The notes beneath the pieces are model-generated. The model did not search any database. It was not told the DNA's origin and saw nothing but the letters and a program-made list of their open reading frames with translations. Positions 46,983 to 53,384 of a stretch of DNA of 53,384 nucleotides are shown piece after piece. Every line of letters begins with the position of its first letter. Within the stretch, counting starts at the first letter, position 1. Origin of the DNA: Calothrix sp. C42_A2020_038 (lineage in GTDB: Bacteria > Cyanobacteriota > Cyanobacteriia > Cyanobacteriales > Nostocaceae); NCBI GenBank assembly GCA_015272395.1, contig JACYLQ010000016.1, positions 1 through 53,384 of the forward strand, in the 5' to 3' direction. The translations under genes were made by a program, and so were the position numbers.

Positions 46983-47170
46983 TCTAATTGATTGCATAAT
47001 TTCTTAAAAAAACCGTATAAGATGTTAGAACTTCAAAATTAAATATGTATATATTAAGACTTCGTTTTGATTAGATAATCTTTATCCTGTTTTCAGGAAA
47101 TATCCATACAGAGAATGAAGATCAAAATTAGAGATTTTGATTGAATAAAGAGTACAGTGGAGGTAGAACC

Positions 47171-47332
47171 GTGAAAACCAAGCAAAAAGACGCAAATTCA
47201 CACGTCATTAAATCAGACAAAAAGCAACAAGGGTCATCTTACGTGGATATCGGTACACCTAAAGTACCAATTAAAAAACGTCCAACTAAGGAAGCTCAAG
47301 AATCTCTTAGCGATTGGGCACATGCAAGCTAA
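47171..47332 (+). CDS. Small basic hypothetical protein (53 aa)
   Basis: I do not recognise a family. The frame opens at GTG 47171, seven bases after a strong GGAGG. A TTG at 47141 in the same frame lies upstream of that site and is less likely. The product (MKTKQKDANSHVIKSDKKQQ ...) is rich in Lys, Gln and Ser, has no Cys, signal peptide or membrane segment, and ends SLSDWAHAS. It is probably largely disordered. It stands alone after a terminator hairpin and is followed by a structured non-coding stretch and a second hairpin, so it may be a short monocistronic message. The strong ribosome binding site is the main support. Confidence 0.6.
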   Translation: MKTKQKDANSHVIKSDKKQQGSSYVDIGTPKVPIKKRPTKEAQESLSDWAHAS

Positions 47333-47361
47333 CTAATCTCACGTCTAGTTATATTACTTAT

Positions 47362-47416
47362 TTGTCCAGGAACAATCGATATTGAGGTGCCGTCATCGAT
47401 TGTATGAGTGGGACAA
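47362..47416 (+). ncRNA. Candidate structured RNA element (nested stems)
   Basis: The inner stem ACAATCGAT/ATCGATTGT is perfect (47372-47380 with 47395-47403, 14-nt loop). The outer stem TTGTCC/GGACAA is perfect (47362-47367 with 47411-47416). The two stems are separated by small internal loops. It lies 30 bp after a small protein gene and about 60 bp before a terminator-like hairpin, so it could be a 3' UTR structure, a small RNA or a DNA-level operator. No known family is recognised. Confidence 0.45.
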
Positions 47417-47476
47417 TTCCGAGATACGGTAGTGTTTACTCGACCTATACTTATCCTTTATGATTACCAACTATTA

Positions 47477-47510
47477 AACCCTCTACGCCATATAAAATGC
47501 GTAGGGGGTT
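47477..47510 (+). terminator. Hairpin AACCCTCTACGC / GCGTAGGGGGTT
   Basis: The 12-bp stem has one G-T pair and a 10-nt loop, and is followed by ATTTAAT. It probably ends the transcript that carries the small 53-residue protein and the structured region. Confidence 0.75.
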
Positions 47511-47604
47511 ATTTAATGGCACAGACCAGTAATGCTTCAAGTCACCACCTGCTCTTACGAGTGGTAAAGTAATAACTCTGGATATTGAGTTCTGAGTGTT
47601 ATAG

Positions 47605-48513
47605 ATGAGTAGTATAGATAATTTTGCTACAGGTTTACTATGTAGTCGAGTTAAAACGGTTACAGAACGAGCGCTTGCTTGCGGCGCCTTAATTTCGATA
47701 CCTACAAATTATGAGCTTGTCGAGCATAATGGTGTCGTATTTTTGGTGCGAATTTTATCAAATCTTGTACGTAAGGACGAAGCCAAAAAACAGGAGCAAA
47801 ACAAAGGGAGTCTCGGTAGAGATTTCAATCCTTTTCTTCCTTACGAGGAAGATTTGTGGGTTGCGGATATCTCTGATACCCACGTTTGCATTTTAAACAA
47901 ATTTAACGTTGTTGATAACCACTTACTCATTATTACCCGCAGGTTTGAGCAACAAGAATCTTGGCTGACAGAACAGGACTTTACAGCCATATGGACTTGT
48001 TTGGCTGATTTTGATGGGTTAGCGTTTTACAACGGTGGCAAACTCGCCGGTGCCAGTCAAAAGCACAAACATTTACAATTAGTTCCACTACCCCTGGCGC
48101 CAACTGGAGTTAAGTTACCAATTGAACCATTACTTTCAGAAGCCTCATTCACAGGTTCATTAGGTACGATACCAGGATTTCCATTTAAACATGCTTTTAC
48201 ACGCTTAAATCCTAACTGGGTAAGGTCTCCTATTGAGGGTGGTGTCGCCACTTTAGAACAATACCGCAATTTACTCAAAGCGTTAGGGCTAGAGGTTACT
48301 ACGAATAACAACCAGCAGACAGGCGCCTATAACTTACTAGCGACGAGATATTGGTTACTAATTATACCAAGACTATACGAATGTTTTGAGTCAATATCAG
48401 TAAACTCATTAGGTTTTGCTGGTGCCTTACTTGTACGCAACTCAGAACAGTTACAACGTCTCAAAGAGTATGGACCGATGAATATCCTCAAAAGCGTAGC
48501 TATACCGATTTAA
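47605..48513 (+). CDS. ATP adenylyltransferase / Ap4A phosphorylase-like protein
   Basis: The 302-residue protein is a HIT-superfamily member of the Ap4A phosphorylase type, which splits diadenosine tetraphosphate with phosphate. The nucleotide-binding strands NPFLPYEEDLWVADIS, HVCILNKFNVVDNHLLIITR and the catalytic HxHxQ in ASQKHKHLQLVPLPL are clear. The C-terminal ATP-adenylyltransferase part includes AYNLLATRYWLLIIPR. The start is ATG at 47605. An insert of about 20 residues with a Lys/Gln-rich stretch (KDEAKKQEQNK) lies near residue 60. It probably controls alarmone levels under stress. It stands alone on the strand. Confidence 0.93.
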   Translation: MSSIDNFATGLLCSRVKTVTERALACGALISIPTNYELVEHNGVVFLVRILSNLVRKDEAKKQEQNKGSLGRDFNPFLPYEEDLWVADISDTHVCILNKFNVVDNHLLIITRRFEQQESWLTEQDFTAIWTCLADFDGLAFYNGGKLAGASQKHKHLQLVPLPLAPTGVKLPIEPLLSEASFTGSLGTIPGFPFKHAFTRLNPNWVRSPIEGGVATLEQYRNLLKALGLEVTTNNNQQTGAYNLLATRYWLLIIPRLYECFESISVNSLGFAGALLVRNSEQLQRLKEYGPMNILKSVAIPI

Positions 48514-48682
48514 ATTTTTCTATCTTAACAAGCTAGAAGGTGACAATCATCGAATTGGTTGATTTTTTTTGCATTAATAGCAAAGATTAGAGTAAAGTTA
48601 AAAAGTGTAACGAAGTATCACTTTTACTTTAAGCTTTAACACAAGCTGTTTACAGTTAGCGTTGAATTTTTATAAAAAATCC

Positions 48683-49492
48683 ATGCAAAAAAGTTTTTGG
48701 CGGCGCTTAGGGGCGTTTTTAGGGTTATTTTTCTTGGCTGGTTCTATTTGGTCCATGCATCCAAACAACGCACTAGCCTATGACAACCCAGAACTATTAC
48801 CAAAAACACCAACCCCAGTTGTAGACTTAGCCAAAACTCTTACTGATGTGCAAGAAGAGAACTTGGTCAAGGAACTGAATAGTTTTGAGGTTGAAACGGG
48901 CTGGAAGTTGCGAGTGTTAACCCAATTCGACCGAACTCCAGGTCGGGCAGTGATCAACTTTTGGGGTTTGGATGATAAAAGTATTTTGCTAGTATCAGAT
49001 GCTCGTGGTGGTAACATTCTTAGCTTTAGTGTTGGTGATGCTGTTTATGACTTATTACCTCGCACGTTTTGGATTGAGTTACAAACCCGGTTTGGGAATT
49101 TGTATTACGTGCGTGAAAACGGCGAAGACCAGGCAATTCTCAACACTTTAGCAACTGTAGAAACCTGTTTGCGTCAAGGTGGTTGTGGTGTTGTTCCTGG
49201 ATTACCCCGTGAACAGTGGATTTTAACTTTGATTACATCAGTCATTGGTGGTGTTGTTTGTGGTTTTGCCGCACAACCCCGTCGCGAAGGTCAACTCTTT
49301 GCATGGCAATGGGCGTTAATTTTTTCTCCCTTATGGGGAATTCTATTTCTAGCTTTTGGTATTGGACCAGTTGTCACTCGCACACAAGAATGGCTACCTT
49401 TGGTTCGCAATGTTGCAGGTTTCTTGATGGGTGCCATAGTTGCTTATCTATCACCAATTTTCGGGCGTCCGTCATCGAATGCAGAATCCTGA
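48683..49492 (+). CDS. TPM-domain membrane protein
   Basis: The protein has 269 residues from the ATG at 48683 (MQKSFWRRLGAFLGLFF). A TTG at 48662 would add seven. The N-terminus is a signal peptide or anchor, with a possible cut after NNALA. The TPM domain (about 40-165) has PTPVVDLAKTLTDVQEENL, TGWKLRVLTQFDRTPG and DKSILLVSDARGGNILSFSVGD. Two or three C-terminal membrane helices follow (WILTLITSVIGGVVCGF; WALIFSPLWGILFLAFGIG; VAGFLMGAIVAYLSP). The TPM domain should thus lie outside the cytoplasm, perhaps in the thylakoid lumen. Related TPM proteins (Psb32, TLP18.3) act in photosystem II repair. This longer form is different from them, and a photosynthetic role is only a guess. Confidence 0.85.
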   Translation: MQKSFWRRLGAFLGLFFLAGSIWSMHPNNALAYDNPELLPKTPTPVVDLAKTLTDVQEENLVKELNSFEVETGWKLRVLTQFDRTPGRAVINFWGLDDKSILLVSDARGGNILSFSVGDAVYDLLPRTFWIELQTRFGNLYYVRENGEDQAILNTLATVETCLRQGGCGVVPGLPREQWILTLITSVIGGVVCGFAAQPRREGQLFAWQWALIFSPLWGILFLAFGIGPVVTRTQEWLPLVRNVAGFLMGAIVAYLSPIFGRPSSNAES

Positions 49493-49608
49493 GATTTTAG
49501 ATTTGAGATTTTGGATTTTGGATTACACTCCAAAATCCCCAAATCCAAAATCCATTCATTGTCGCACCACAAATCCCTTGATCCAAAATCTCTGAATCCA
49601 AAATTCTC
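49491..49608. repeat. AT-rich heptamer arrays in inverted orientation (GGATTTT ... AAAATCC)
   Basis: Plus-oriented units of TTTTGGA/TTTTAGA run from the TGA of the TPM gene to about 49524. From 49529 to 49608 the inverse form (AAAATCC, AAATCCA) follows. The arrays can pair and fill the whole gap up to the cobH start. Confidence 0.8.
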
Positions 49609-49617
49609 TAATTAAAC

Positions 49618-50235
49618 ATGGAATGGCATATAACTGACGCTCAAAGCTTGGCAATAATTGATAATGAAATCGGCGAACATGTTTTTTCACCGGCAGAGTA
49701 CGAAATTGTAAGGCGTGTGATTTATGCTACGTCTGATTTTGAATATAAATCGTTGCTTAGTTTTTCAGAACGTGCTTTACAATCAGCGGCAGCGGCTTTA
49801 GCAGCACGAACAACTATAGTTGTTGATACCCCAATGGTGCAGGTCGGTATAGCACACGATATTCAAAGTACTTTTGCCAATCCTGTATTTTGCAGTTTTG
49901 AAACTGTCAACAGACCCCAAGACAATAAAAGTCGCGTTGCATGGGGAACTGAAGTGCTGGCAAAACGATACCCTGAAGGTATTTTTGTGGTTGGTCAAGC
50001 ACAAACAGCGCTCTCTACACTTGTGGATTTGATTGAAGCAGAGGAAATTAAACCAACTTTAATAATTGCTACTCCTGCTGGGTTTGTAAATATTGATACA
50101 GCAAAAGAGCGTCTGAAAGAATCACTTGTACCAAATATTACTACTGAAGGCCGTAAGGGAAATGCAGTAGTTGCCGTAGCAATTATTGACGGGTTGGTAG
50201 ATTTAGCTTGGCAGGCTTATGGTTTAGACAGATAA
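49618..50235 (+). CDS. cobH: Precorrin-8X methylmutase (CobH/CbiC)
   Basis: The 205-residue protein matches the methylmutase that moves the C-11 methyl to C-12 in corrin-ring (B12) synthesis. Family segments visible are SPAEYEIVRRVIYATSDFEY, ALAARTTIVVDTPMVQVGI, GIFVVGQAQTALSTL, LIIATPAGFVN and RKGNAVVAVAIIDGLVDLA. At the spot where CbiC/CobH carry the catalytic His (RMIHTTADFD-type segment) this protein has Tyr (VIYATSDFEY). The start is ATG at 49618. No other B12 gene is adjacent. The family call is firm. The Tyr may be a cyanobacterial variant rather than loss of function. Confidence 0.92.
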   Translation: MEWHITDAQSLAIIDNEIGEHVFSPAEYEIVRRVIYATSDFEYKSLLSFSERALQSAAAALAARTTIVVDTPMVQVGIAHDIQSTFANPVFCSFETVNRPQDNKSRVAWGTEVLAKRYPEGIFVVGQAQTALSTLVDLIEAEEIKPTLIIATPAGFVNIDTAKERLKESLVPNITTEGRKGNAVVAVAIIDGLVDLAWQAYGLDR

Positions 50236-50238
50236 TAC

Positions 50239-50970
50239 TTAATAATCTTCTGTACTCCACTCATCGCGTCTTCTTCGTCTAACATCTTGTTGAGAAGGGC
50301 GCCGTCGGCGTCGAGGTCTATCCGAATCATCTTCGCGCAGTTGGTTGCCAACTTCTGTAAAAAAGTCTCGTCGTAAAATCGGATAATCACTTATCCATAT
50401 ATTACGGCTAGGAATATAAAGATCGGTTATTTCTTCAATGCGACTAAGGTCAGCACGATTTGACAAAACAAGCATTTCAGCAATTTGACCGCGCGCTACA
50501 GCTTTATAATCAAATTGTAATGGTGCTTGGTATTCAGCGATAAATCCTGTATCATCACCAATTTCTAAATTGATTCGCTTTTCACGATTTTCGACAATTA
50601 CCAATTCACCTTTGTTATTAACAGTTTCTTGCTTACCAATTAATTCTTCAGTCAGCCATAAGTCTAATATCCGACCGCGAAAAAAGCCGCCATATTTATA
50701 ACGTCGATATTTGATGTTTTGTAAACTAGCCTGTAGCACAGGCCCCCATAACCAATAAAAGGCGCCGATTAAGCCAACAATAAATTTAATCGGACCAAAA
50801 TCAAGTCTTAAAACAACCCTTATGAGTAAGGCAATAGCTACAATAACTACTGAAATTAGTAACCTTTGTATAAACTTTGAAAAGTTACCCCAGTAATATT
50901 TATACTGGGGACCAGTTGCAATTAGAGGAATGAGTTGTTCAAATTTTTCGCGCGTCAGGGGAACAAGCAT
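50239..50970 (-). CDS. Conserved cyanobacterial membrane protein of unknown function
   Basis: The 243-residue protein opens MLVPLTREKFEQLIPLI. Two hydrophobic helices lie at about 34-50 (LLISVVIVAIALLIRVVL) and 58-75 (IKFIVGLIGAFYWLWGP). A soluble domain follows (about 85-215) and then a very basic tail (DRPRRRRRPSQQD, RRRRRDEW). I recognise the type as one often listed in cyanobacteria without a tested function. Older records sometimes call it a phosphate transporter permease, which the sequence does not support. The start is ATG at 50970. Its stop faces the cobH stop with a 3-bp gap. A heptamer repeat array sits directly upstream of the start. Confidence 0.75.
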   Translation of the reverse strand: MLVPLTREKFEQLIPLIATGPQYKYYWGNFSKFIQRLLISVVIVAIALLIRVVLRLDFGPIKFIVGLIGAFYWLWGPVLQASLQNIKYRRYKYGGFFRGRILDLWLTEELIGKQETVNNKGELVIVENREKRINLEIGDDTGFIAEYQAPLQFDYKAVARGQIAEMLVLSNRADLSRIEEITDLYIPSRNIWISDYPILRRDFFTEVGNQLREDDSDRPRRRRRPSQQDVRRRRRDEWSTEDY

Positions 50971-50982
50971 TTTTATTATGAG

Positions 50983-51024
50983 TTAGGAGTTGGGAGTTAG
51001 GAGTTGGGAGTTGGGAGTTGGGAG
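50983..51024 (+). repeat. Heptanucleotide tandem repeat array TTRGGAG, 6 units
   Basis: The units are TTAGGAG, TTGGGAG, TTAGGAG, TTGGGAG, TTGGGAG, TTGGGAG. This is the same family as 1517-1558. A short inverse stretch (TATAACTTCCAACTC) follows near 51040-51055. Confidence 0.85.
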
Positions 51025-51066
51025 TTTTTAAACTTATCACTTATAACTTCCAACTCATCACTTTAT

Positions 51067-51903
51067 TTAAAGTATCTTTTCTAATCCATATACTAACGAC
51101 TTTAGCTGTTGAATTTTGCGGATTGCAAGTAAAACTCCGCTCATGTAACATGCTCGGTCGGAAGTATCATGACGCAGTGTATAAATTTGCCCTGCTGCAC
51201 CAAATATAACTTCTTGGTGAGCAATTAATCCAGGCAAGCGAATACTATGAATTCGTATACCTTCACCAGCTTCACTTCCGCGCGCTCCTTGAAGCTTTTC
51301 TTCTTCTTGAACTTGAGGAGGGTTAAAAGTTTTACCCAATTCTGCCAGCATTTGTGCGGTTTGAATTGCAGTACCACTTGGAGCATCAGCTTTTTGGTTG
51401 TGGTGAAGTTCAATAATTTCTACATGGTCGAAGTATTGCGATGCTGCAACTGCTGCTTGTTGCAATAGTACCATTCCAATTGAAAAGTTAGGAATAATCA
51501 AACAGCCGGTACTGGCTTTCTCAGCAAAATCTGCTAATTCTTGTAGCTGTTCAGGACTTAAACCAGTGGTACCAACGACCGGACGGATACCATAGGCGAT
51601 CGCACTACGAACATTCTCATACACTCCCGAAGGATGAGTAAAATCTACCATGACTCCAGGAAGCATTTGTCGTTCTCCCGCTACATACCCTAACATTGGC
51701 TCTAATTGATTAGTGATAGGGATTTCTAATGGTTCGCTCAAACCAGCCAATTCTCCAGCATCTTTACCTTGATGTTCGGGACTTGTGTCAATGGCGCCCA
51801 TTAATATCATGTCTGATGCTTGTGACACGGCTTTTACTACCTCACGCCCCATTTTACCTGCTGCACCATTAATAATTACCGGAATCGCATTTTGATTCGC
51901 CAT
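51067..51903 (-). CDS. dapB: 4-hydroxy-tetrahydrodipicolinate reductase
   Basis: The 278-residue enzyme reduces the dipicolinate precursor with NAD(P)H in lysine/diaminopimelate synthesis. The nucleotide-binding loop is [30 protein letters not shown] and [12 protein letters not shown] follow. The DapB signature with catalytic His and Lys reads [15 protein letters not shown]. The C-terminal half has [33 protein letters not shown]. The start is ATG at 51903. The only HIP1 octamer I saw in the window (GCGATCGC, 51596-51603) is inside it. Confidence 0.97.
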   Translation of the reverse strand: MANQNAIPVIINGAAGKMGREVVKAVSQASDMILMGAIDTSPEHQGKDAGELAGLSEPLEIPITNQLEPMLGYVAGERQMLPGVMVDFTHPSGVYENVRSAIAYGIRPVVGTTGLSPEQLQELADFAEKASTGCLIIPNFSIGMVLLQQAAVAASQYFDHVEIIELHHNQKADAPSGTAIQTAQMLAELGKTFNPPQVQEEEKLQGARGSEAGEGIRIHSIRLPGLIAHQEVIFGAAGQIYTLRHDTSDRACYMSGVLLAIRKIQQLKSLVYGLEKIL

Positions 51904-52199
51904 AGTTCAGATAAATATGTTTTGACTCAATACACGAATTTTATGAGAATTTGAGGTACCGTTATAAAGCAGTTTCAAGGAATGTTGGGAACTTGGCAGA
52001 TTTCAAGCAAGTCAGTGGCTTAAACTTAGTCTTCTCATATTGCGTTTTATTAAATCAGGTGCAATAACCGTATACATGAAAATTTAGCCAGTAATAACCA
52101 TGACAAACTAGCAAAGTTTGTATAAAATGCACTGAGCAACAGCTAAAACATGTGAAATTATTAATGCCGTCTGTAGTAATTAAGAACCTAGTTGACTAA
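51904..52199. other. Divergent intergenic region between dapB and the secreted Cys protein
   Basis: No gene or recognised operator is seen. Promoters of both flanking genes should lie here. Confidence 0.35.
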
Positions 52200-52574
52200 A
52201 TGAATAAGAAATTTTTCCTCACATTACTTTCCAGCCCTGTATTATTTGCTTCTGTGGCATCCATAATGATAACCACTCCTGCACAAGCAAACCCAGCTAT
52301 CCATCAAAATTCGCTTGATTGTACTCGTTCGCCACAAGCGAAGCAACACATGTTTGTCTGTGAGCGTCGCAACACCAAGATTAATGCGTCTGAGCAAAAG
52401 ATCGCAACAGCTTATCCACAACCGGAATTAATACAACAGGCGCCGAACCAAATGAGTGAACTTGCTTTTACTGATGAGGAAAGCGATACGGCTATTCAAC
52501 TTTTCGGATGTGATTGCCCCGCTTGTCTTAATTCTCTCCGTCAATTGCGAGGAATGTCACAAATGGCTGGTTAA
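52200..52574 (+). CDS. Small secreted hypothetical protein with CxCxxC motif
   Basis: The 124-residue protein has a clear signal peptide (MNKKFFLTLLSSPVLFASVASIM ... TPAQA, cut likely after residue 30). The mature part has two Cys near its start (DCTRSPQAKQHMFVCERR), a Gln/Pro-rich middle and a C-terminal GCDCPACLNSLRQLRGMSQ. The CxCxxC could bind metal or form disulfides. I do not recognise a family. The start is ATG at 52200. It is flanked by dapB (divergent) and psaK (convergent). Confidence 0.7.
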   Translation: MNKKFFLTLLSSPVLFASVASIMITTPAQANPAIHQNSLDCTRSPQAKQHMFVCERRNTKINASEQKIATAYPQPELIQQAPNQMSELAFTDEESDTAIQLFGCDCPACLNSLRQLRGMSQMAG

Positions 52575-52753
52575 ACGGTGGGGAGCGTGACTAAACGCGC
52601 TAGTCGATAAACGATTATTTTTGAATGTTCAAAAGAAGGTGCGTGACGCTATTTAATTATTGCCTCTGCTGTCACGCACCCGACTTTTATGAAAATTGGT
52701 TAGCTCCAGCGGAGAACTATGCTCATTTAGGACAGTTTTAGTCCATTTTTAGA

Positions 52754-53020
52754 TCAGAGTCTACCAAGACTGTGTAAACCTAAAATTACACCAACTCCAA
52801 GAATATGACCGAAACTGGTTGTCGCTAAAATTGCAGGCAAACCAAAACCACCGAAAAAATTAGACGCGGGTACGGATGGTTCTGCGTTAGGATATTGAAT
52901 CGTAGATTTACCAAATGCAATAGCTAGGATATTGCAAAAAATCATAATCGCTCCAACGGCAGGACTCCATTGTAAAGGTGTGGTAGCGGCTGTTGTTGCA
53001 AGTAGTGTGGATGTTAACAA
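52754..53020 (-). CDS. psaK: Photosystem I subunit PsaK
   Basis: The 88-residue protein matches PsaK, a two-helix subunit at the edge of photosystem I. Seen are MLTSTLLATTAATTPLQWSP at the N-terminus, helix 1 (VGAIMIFCNILAIAFG), the stromal loop STIQYPNAEPSVPASNFFGGFG, then helix 2 (LPAILATTSFGHILGVGVILG) and LHSLGRL. The start codon is TTG at 53020-53018. A perfect AAGGAG lies eight bases upstream and the resulting N-terminus is the family's usual one, so the TTG is well supported. An HLR1-like element stands about 150 bp upstream. Confidence 0.96.
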   Translation of the reverse strand: MLTSTLLATTAATTPLQWSPAVGAIMIFCNILAIAFGKSTIQYPNAEPSVPASNFFGGFGLPAILATTSFGHILGVGVILGLHSLGRL

Positions 53021-53028
53021 GCGATTTG

Positions 53029-53034
53029 CTCCTT
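53029..53034 (-). promoter_or_regulatory. Shine-Dalgarno AAGGAG deciding the psaK TTG start
   Basis: AAGGAG on the minus strand is separated by eight bases from the TTG at 53020-53018. No in-frame ATG gives the canonical PsaK N-terminus. Confidence 0.8.
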
Positions 53035-53170
53035 GATGTTTTAGTGGTTTGATGAATATTTAAAAATTAGGCTTGAAAACTTCTTATCAAAAAACACTTG
53101 CCGCGCGCTTGTTTTTGTATTACAAGTTAATATTTTGTTTTAATATTTCATTACATTTTGTTAATATATA

Positions 53171-53188
53171 TTTACATTATTTTACATA
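53171..53188. promoter_or_regulatory. HLR1-like element (RpaB binding) upstream of psaK
   Basis: TTTACATT-AT-TTTACATA matches the HLR1 consensus of two (G/T)TTACA(T/A)(T/A) octamers two bases apart. RpaB binds HLR1 at many photosystem I promoters. It lies about 150 bp upstream of the psaK start, on the strand opposite to the gene. A single further ATTACATT half-site is at 53150-53157. Confidence 0.6.
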
Positions 53189-53309
53189 ACATTGTTTAGC
53201 ACCTAATTAACTCTAGGCAAATAATCATAAATTTTTAGTATTCGGGTAGCGTCAGCATCATTCCAGAGAATAAAGTGTAAAAAAGAGCATTTTGCACGAC
53301 CCCCCTGCC

Positions 53310-53384
53310 ATGAAACGTAGATGGAAGTCTTTGTTCCTCTCTTTGAACTGGGTGTTTCTCTCAATTGGAACATCTATTTTTGTG
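53310..53384 (+). CDS. Possible start of a gene running off the window
   Basis: ATG at 53310 opens a frame of 25 codons to the edge. It begins MKRRWKSLFLSLNWVFLSIG, which looks like a signal peptide or membrane anchor with basic residues first and a hydrophobic run after. No clear ribosome binding site precedes it, and the identity cannot be told. Confidence 0.35.
   Translation, partial: MKRRWKSLFLSLNWVFLSIGTSIFV

Larger units (their letters stand above)
47333..47604. other. Structured non-coding stretch after the small protein gene
   Basis: No gene is seen. It contains a nested inverted repeat (47362-47416), a hairpin terminator (47477-47510) and the promoter region of the Ap4A phosphorylase-like gene. 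Confidence 0.5.

Noticed and set aside
49493-49617. Cobalamin riboswitch upstream of the precorrin-8X methylmutase gene
   Set aside because: The gap is only heptamer repeats; no B12-box-like motif was seen.
50239-50970. Phosphate ABC transporter permease
   Set aside because: Only two membrane helices and no permease motif; it has a basic soluble tail instead.

Overview
The window is chromosomal DNA of a cyanobacterium. The evidence is a photosystem I subunit gene (psaK), the circadian input gene ldpA, a DUF3110 protein, a very long TamB-like protein, several bilin-type GAF photosensors and a B12-pathway gene. A filamentous, probably heterocyst-forming (Nostocales-like) host is an inference. 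It rests on the heptanucleotide tandem repeats between genes, a HepA-like ABC exporter between two glycosyltransferases, and an XisF-like recombinase relative. The DNA is AT-rich, with strikingly many GGCGCC palindromes and CGCG-type hexamers, and almost no copies of the usual cyanobacterial HIP1 octamer GCGATCGC.

Layout. (1) 1-8.7 kb, leftward: a complete PixGHIJ/PtxABCD-type phototaxis array. In order of transcription it is a PatA-like regulator, CheY, CheW, a five-GAF methyl-accepting photoreceptor, and a CheA kinase cut by the window edge. (2) 9.2-10.7 kb, leftward: murQ and a DUF3110 gene. (3) 11.1-16.8 kb, rightward: a giant TamB-like outer-envelope protein. (4) 16.9-21.3 kb, leftward: a glycosyltransferase/ABC exporter/glycosyltransferase polysaccharide cluster. 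(5) 21.6-27.0 kb, leftward: three tandem receiver-led sensor kinases. (6) 27.3-30.7 kb, rightward: a pentapeptide-repeat protein, then 1.1 kb of non-coding DNA, then an SLH-fasciclin-barrel envelope protein. (7) 30.8-32.7 kb, leftward: a compact lipoxygenase. (8) 32.8-34.5 kb, rightward: a VOC-fold protein and a degenerate serine recombinase. (9) 34.7-41.4 kb, leftward: an R3H/AAA ATPase, ldpA, a receiver-kinase and a receiver-GGDEF-EAL protein. (10) 42.0-47.0 kb, rightward: a large phytochrome-like/cyanobacteriochrome-like histidine kinase, an ABC-2 exporter pair and a Rieske protein. (11) 47.1-53.4 kb: a small basic protein with a structured RNA region, an Ap4A phosphorylase-like protein, a TPM protein, precorrin-8X methylmutase, a membrane protein, dapB, a small secreted Cys protein, psaK, and the start of one more reading frame at the edge.

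The main theme is sensing, above all light sensing. There is a phototaxis receptor with four putative bilin-binding GAF domains of two alternating types. There is a separate kinase that joins a knotless-phytochrome-like module to a dual-cysteine cyanobacteriochrome-like GAF. Five other receiver-containing proteins are present, along with LdpA, and psaK carries a good match to the RpaB-binding HLR1 element. Envelope and surface functions (TamB-like protein, polysaccharide export, SLH/FAS1 barrel, MurQ) make up the second theme.
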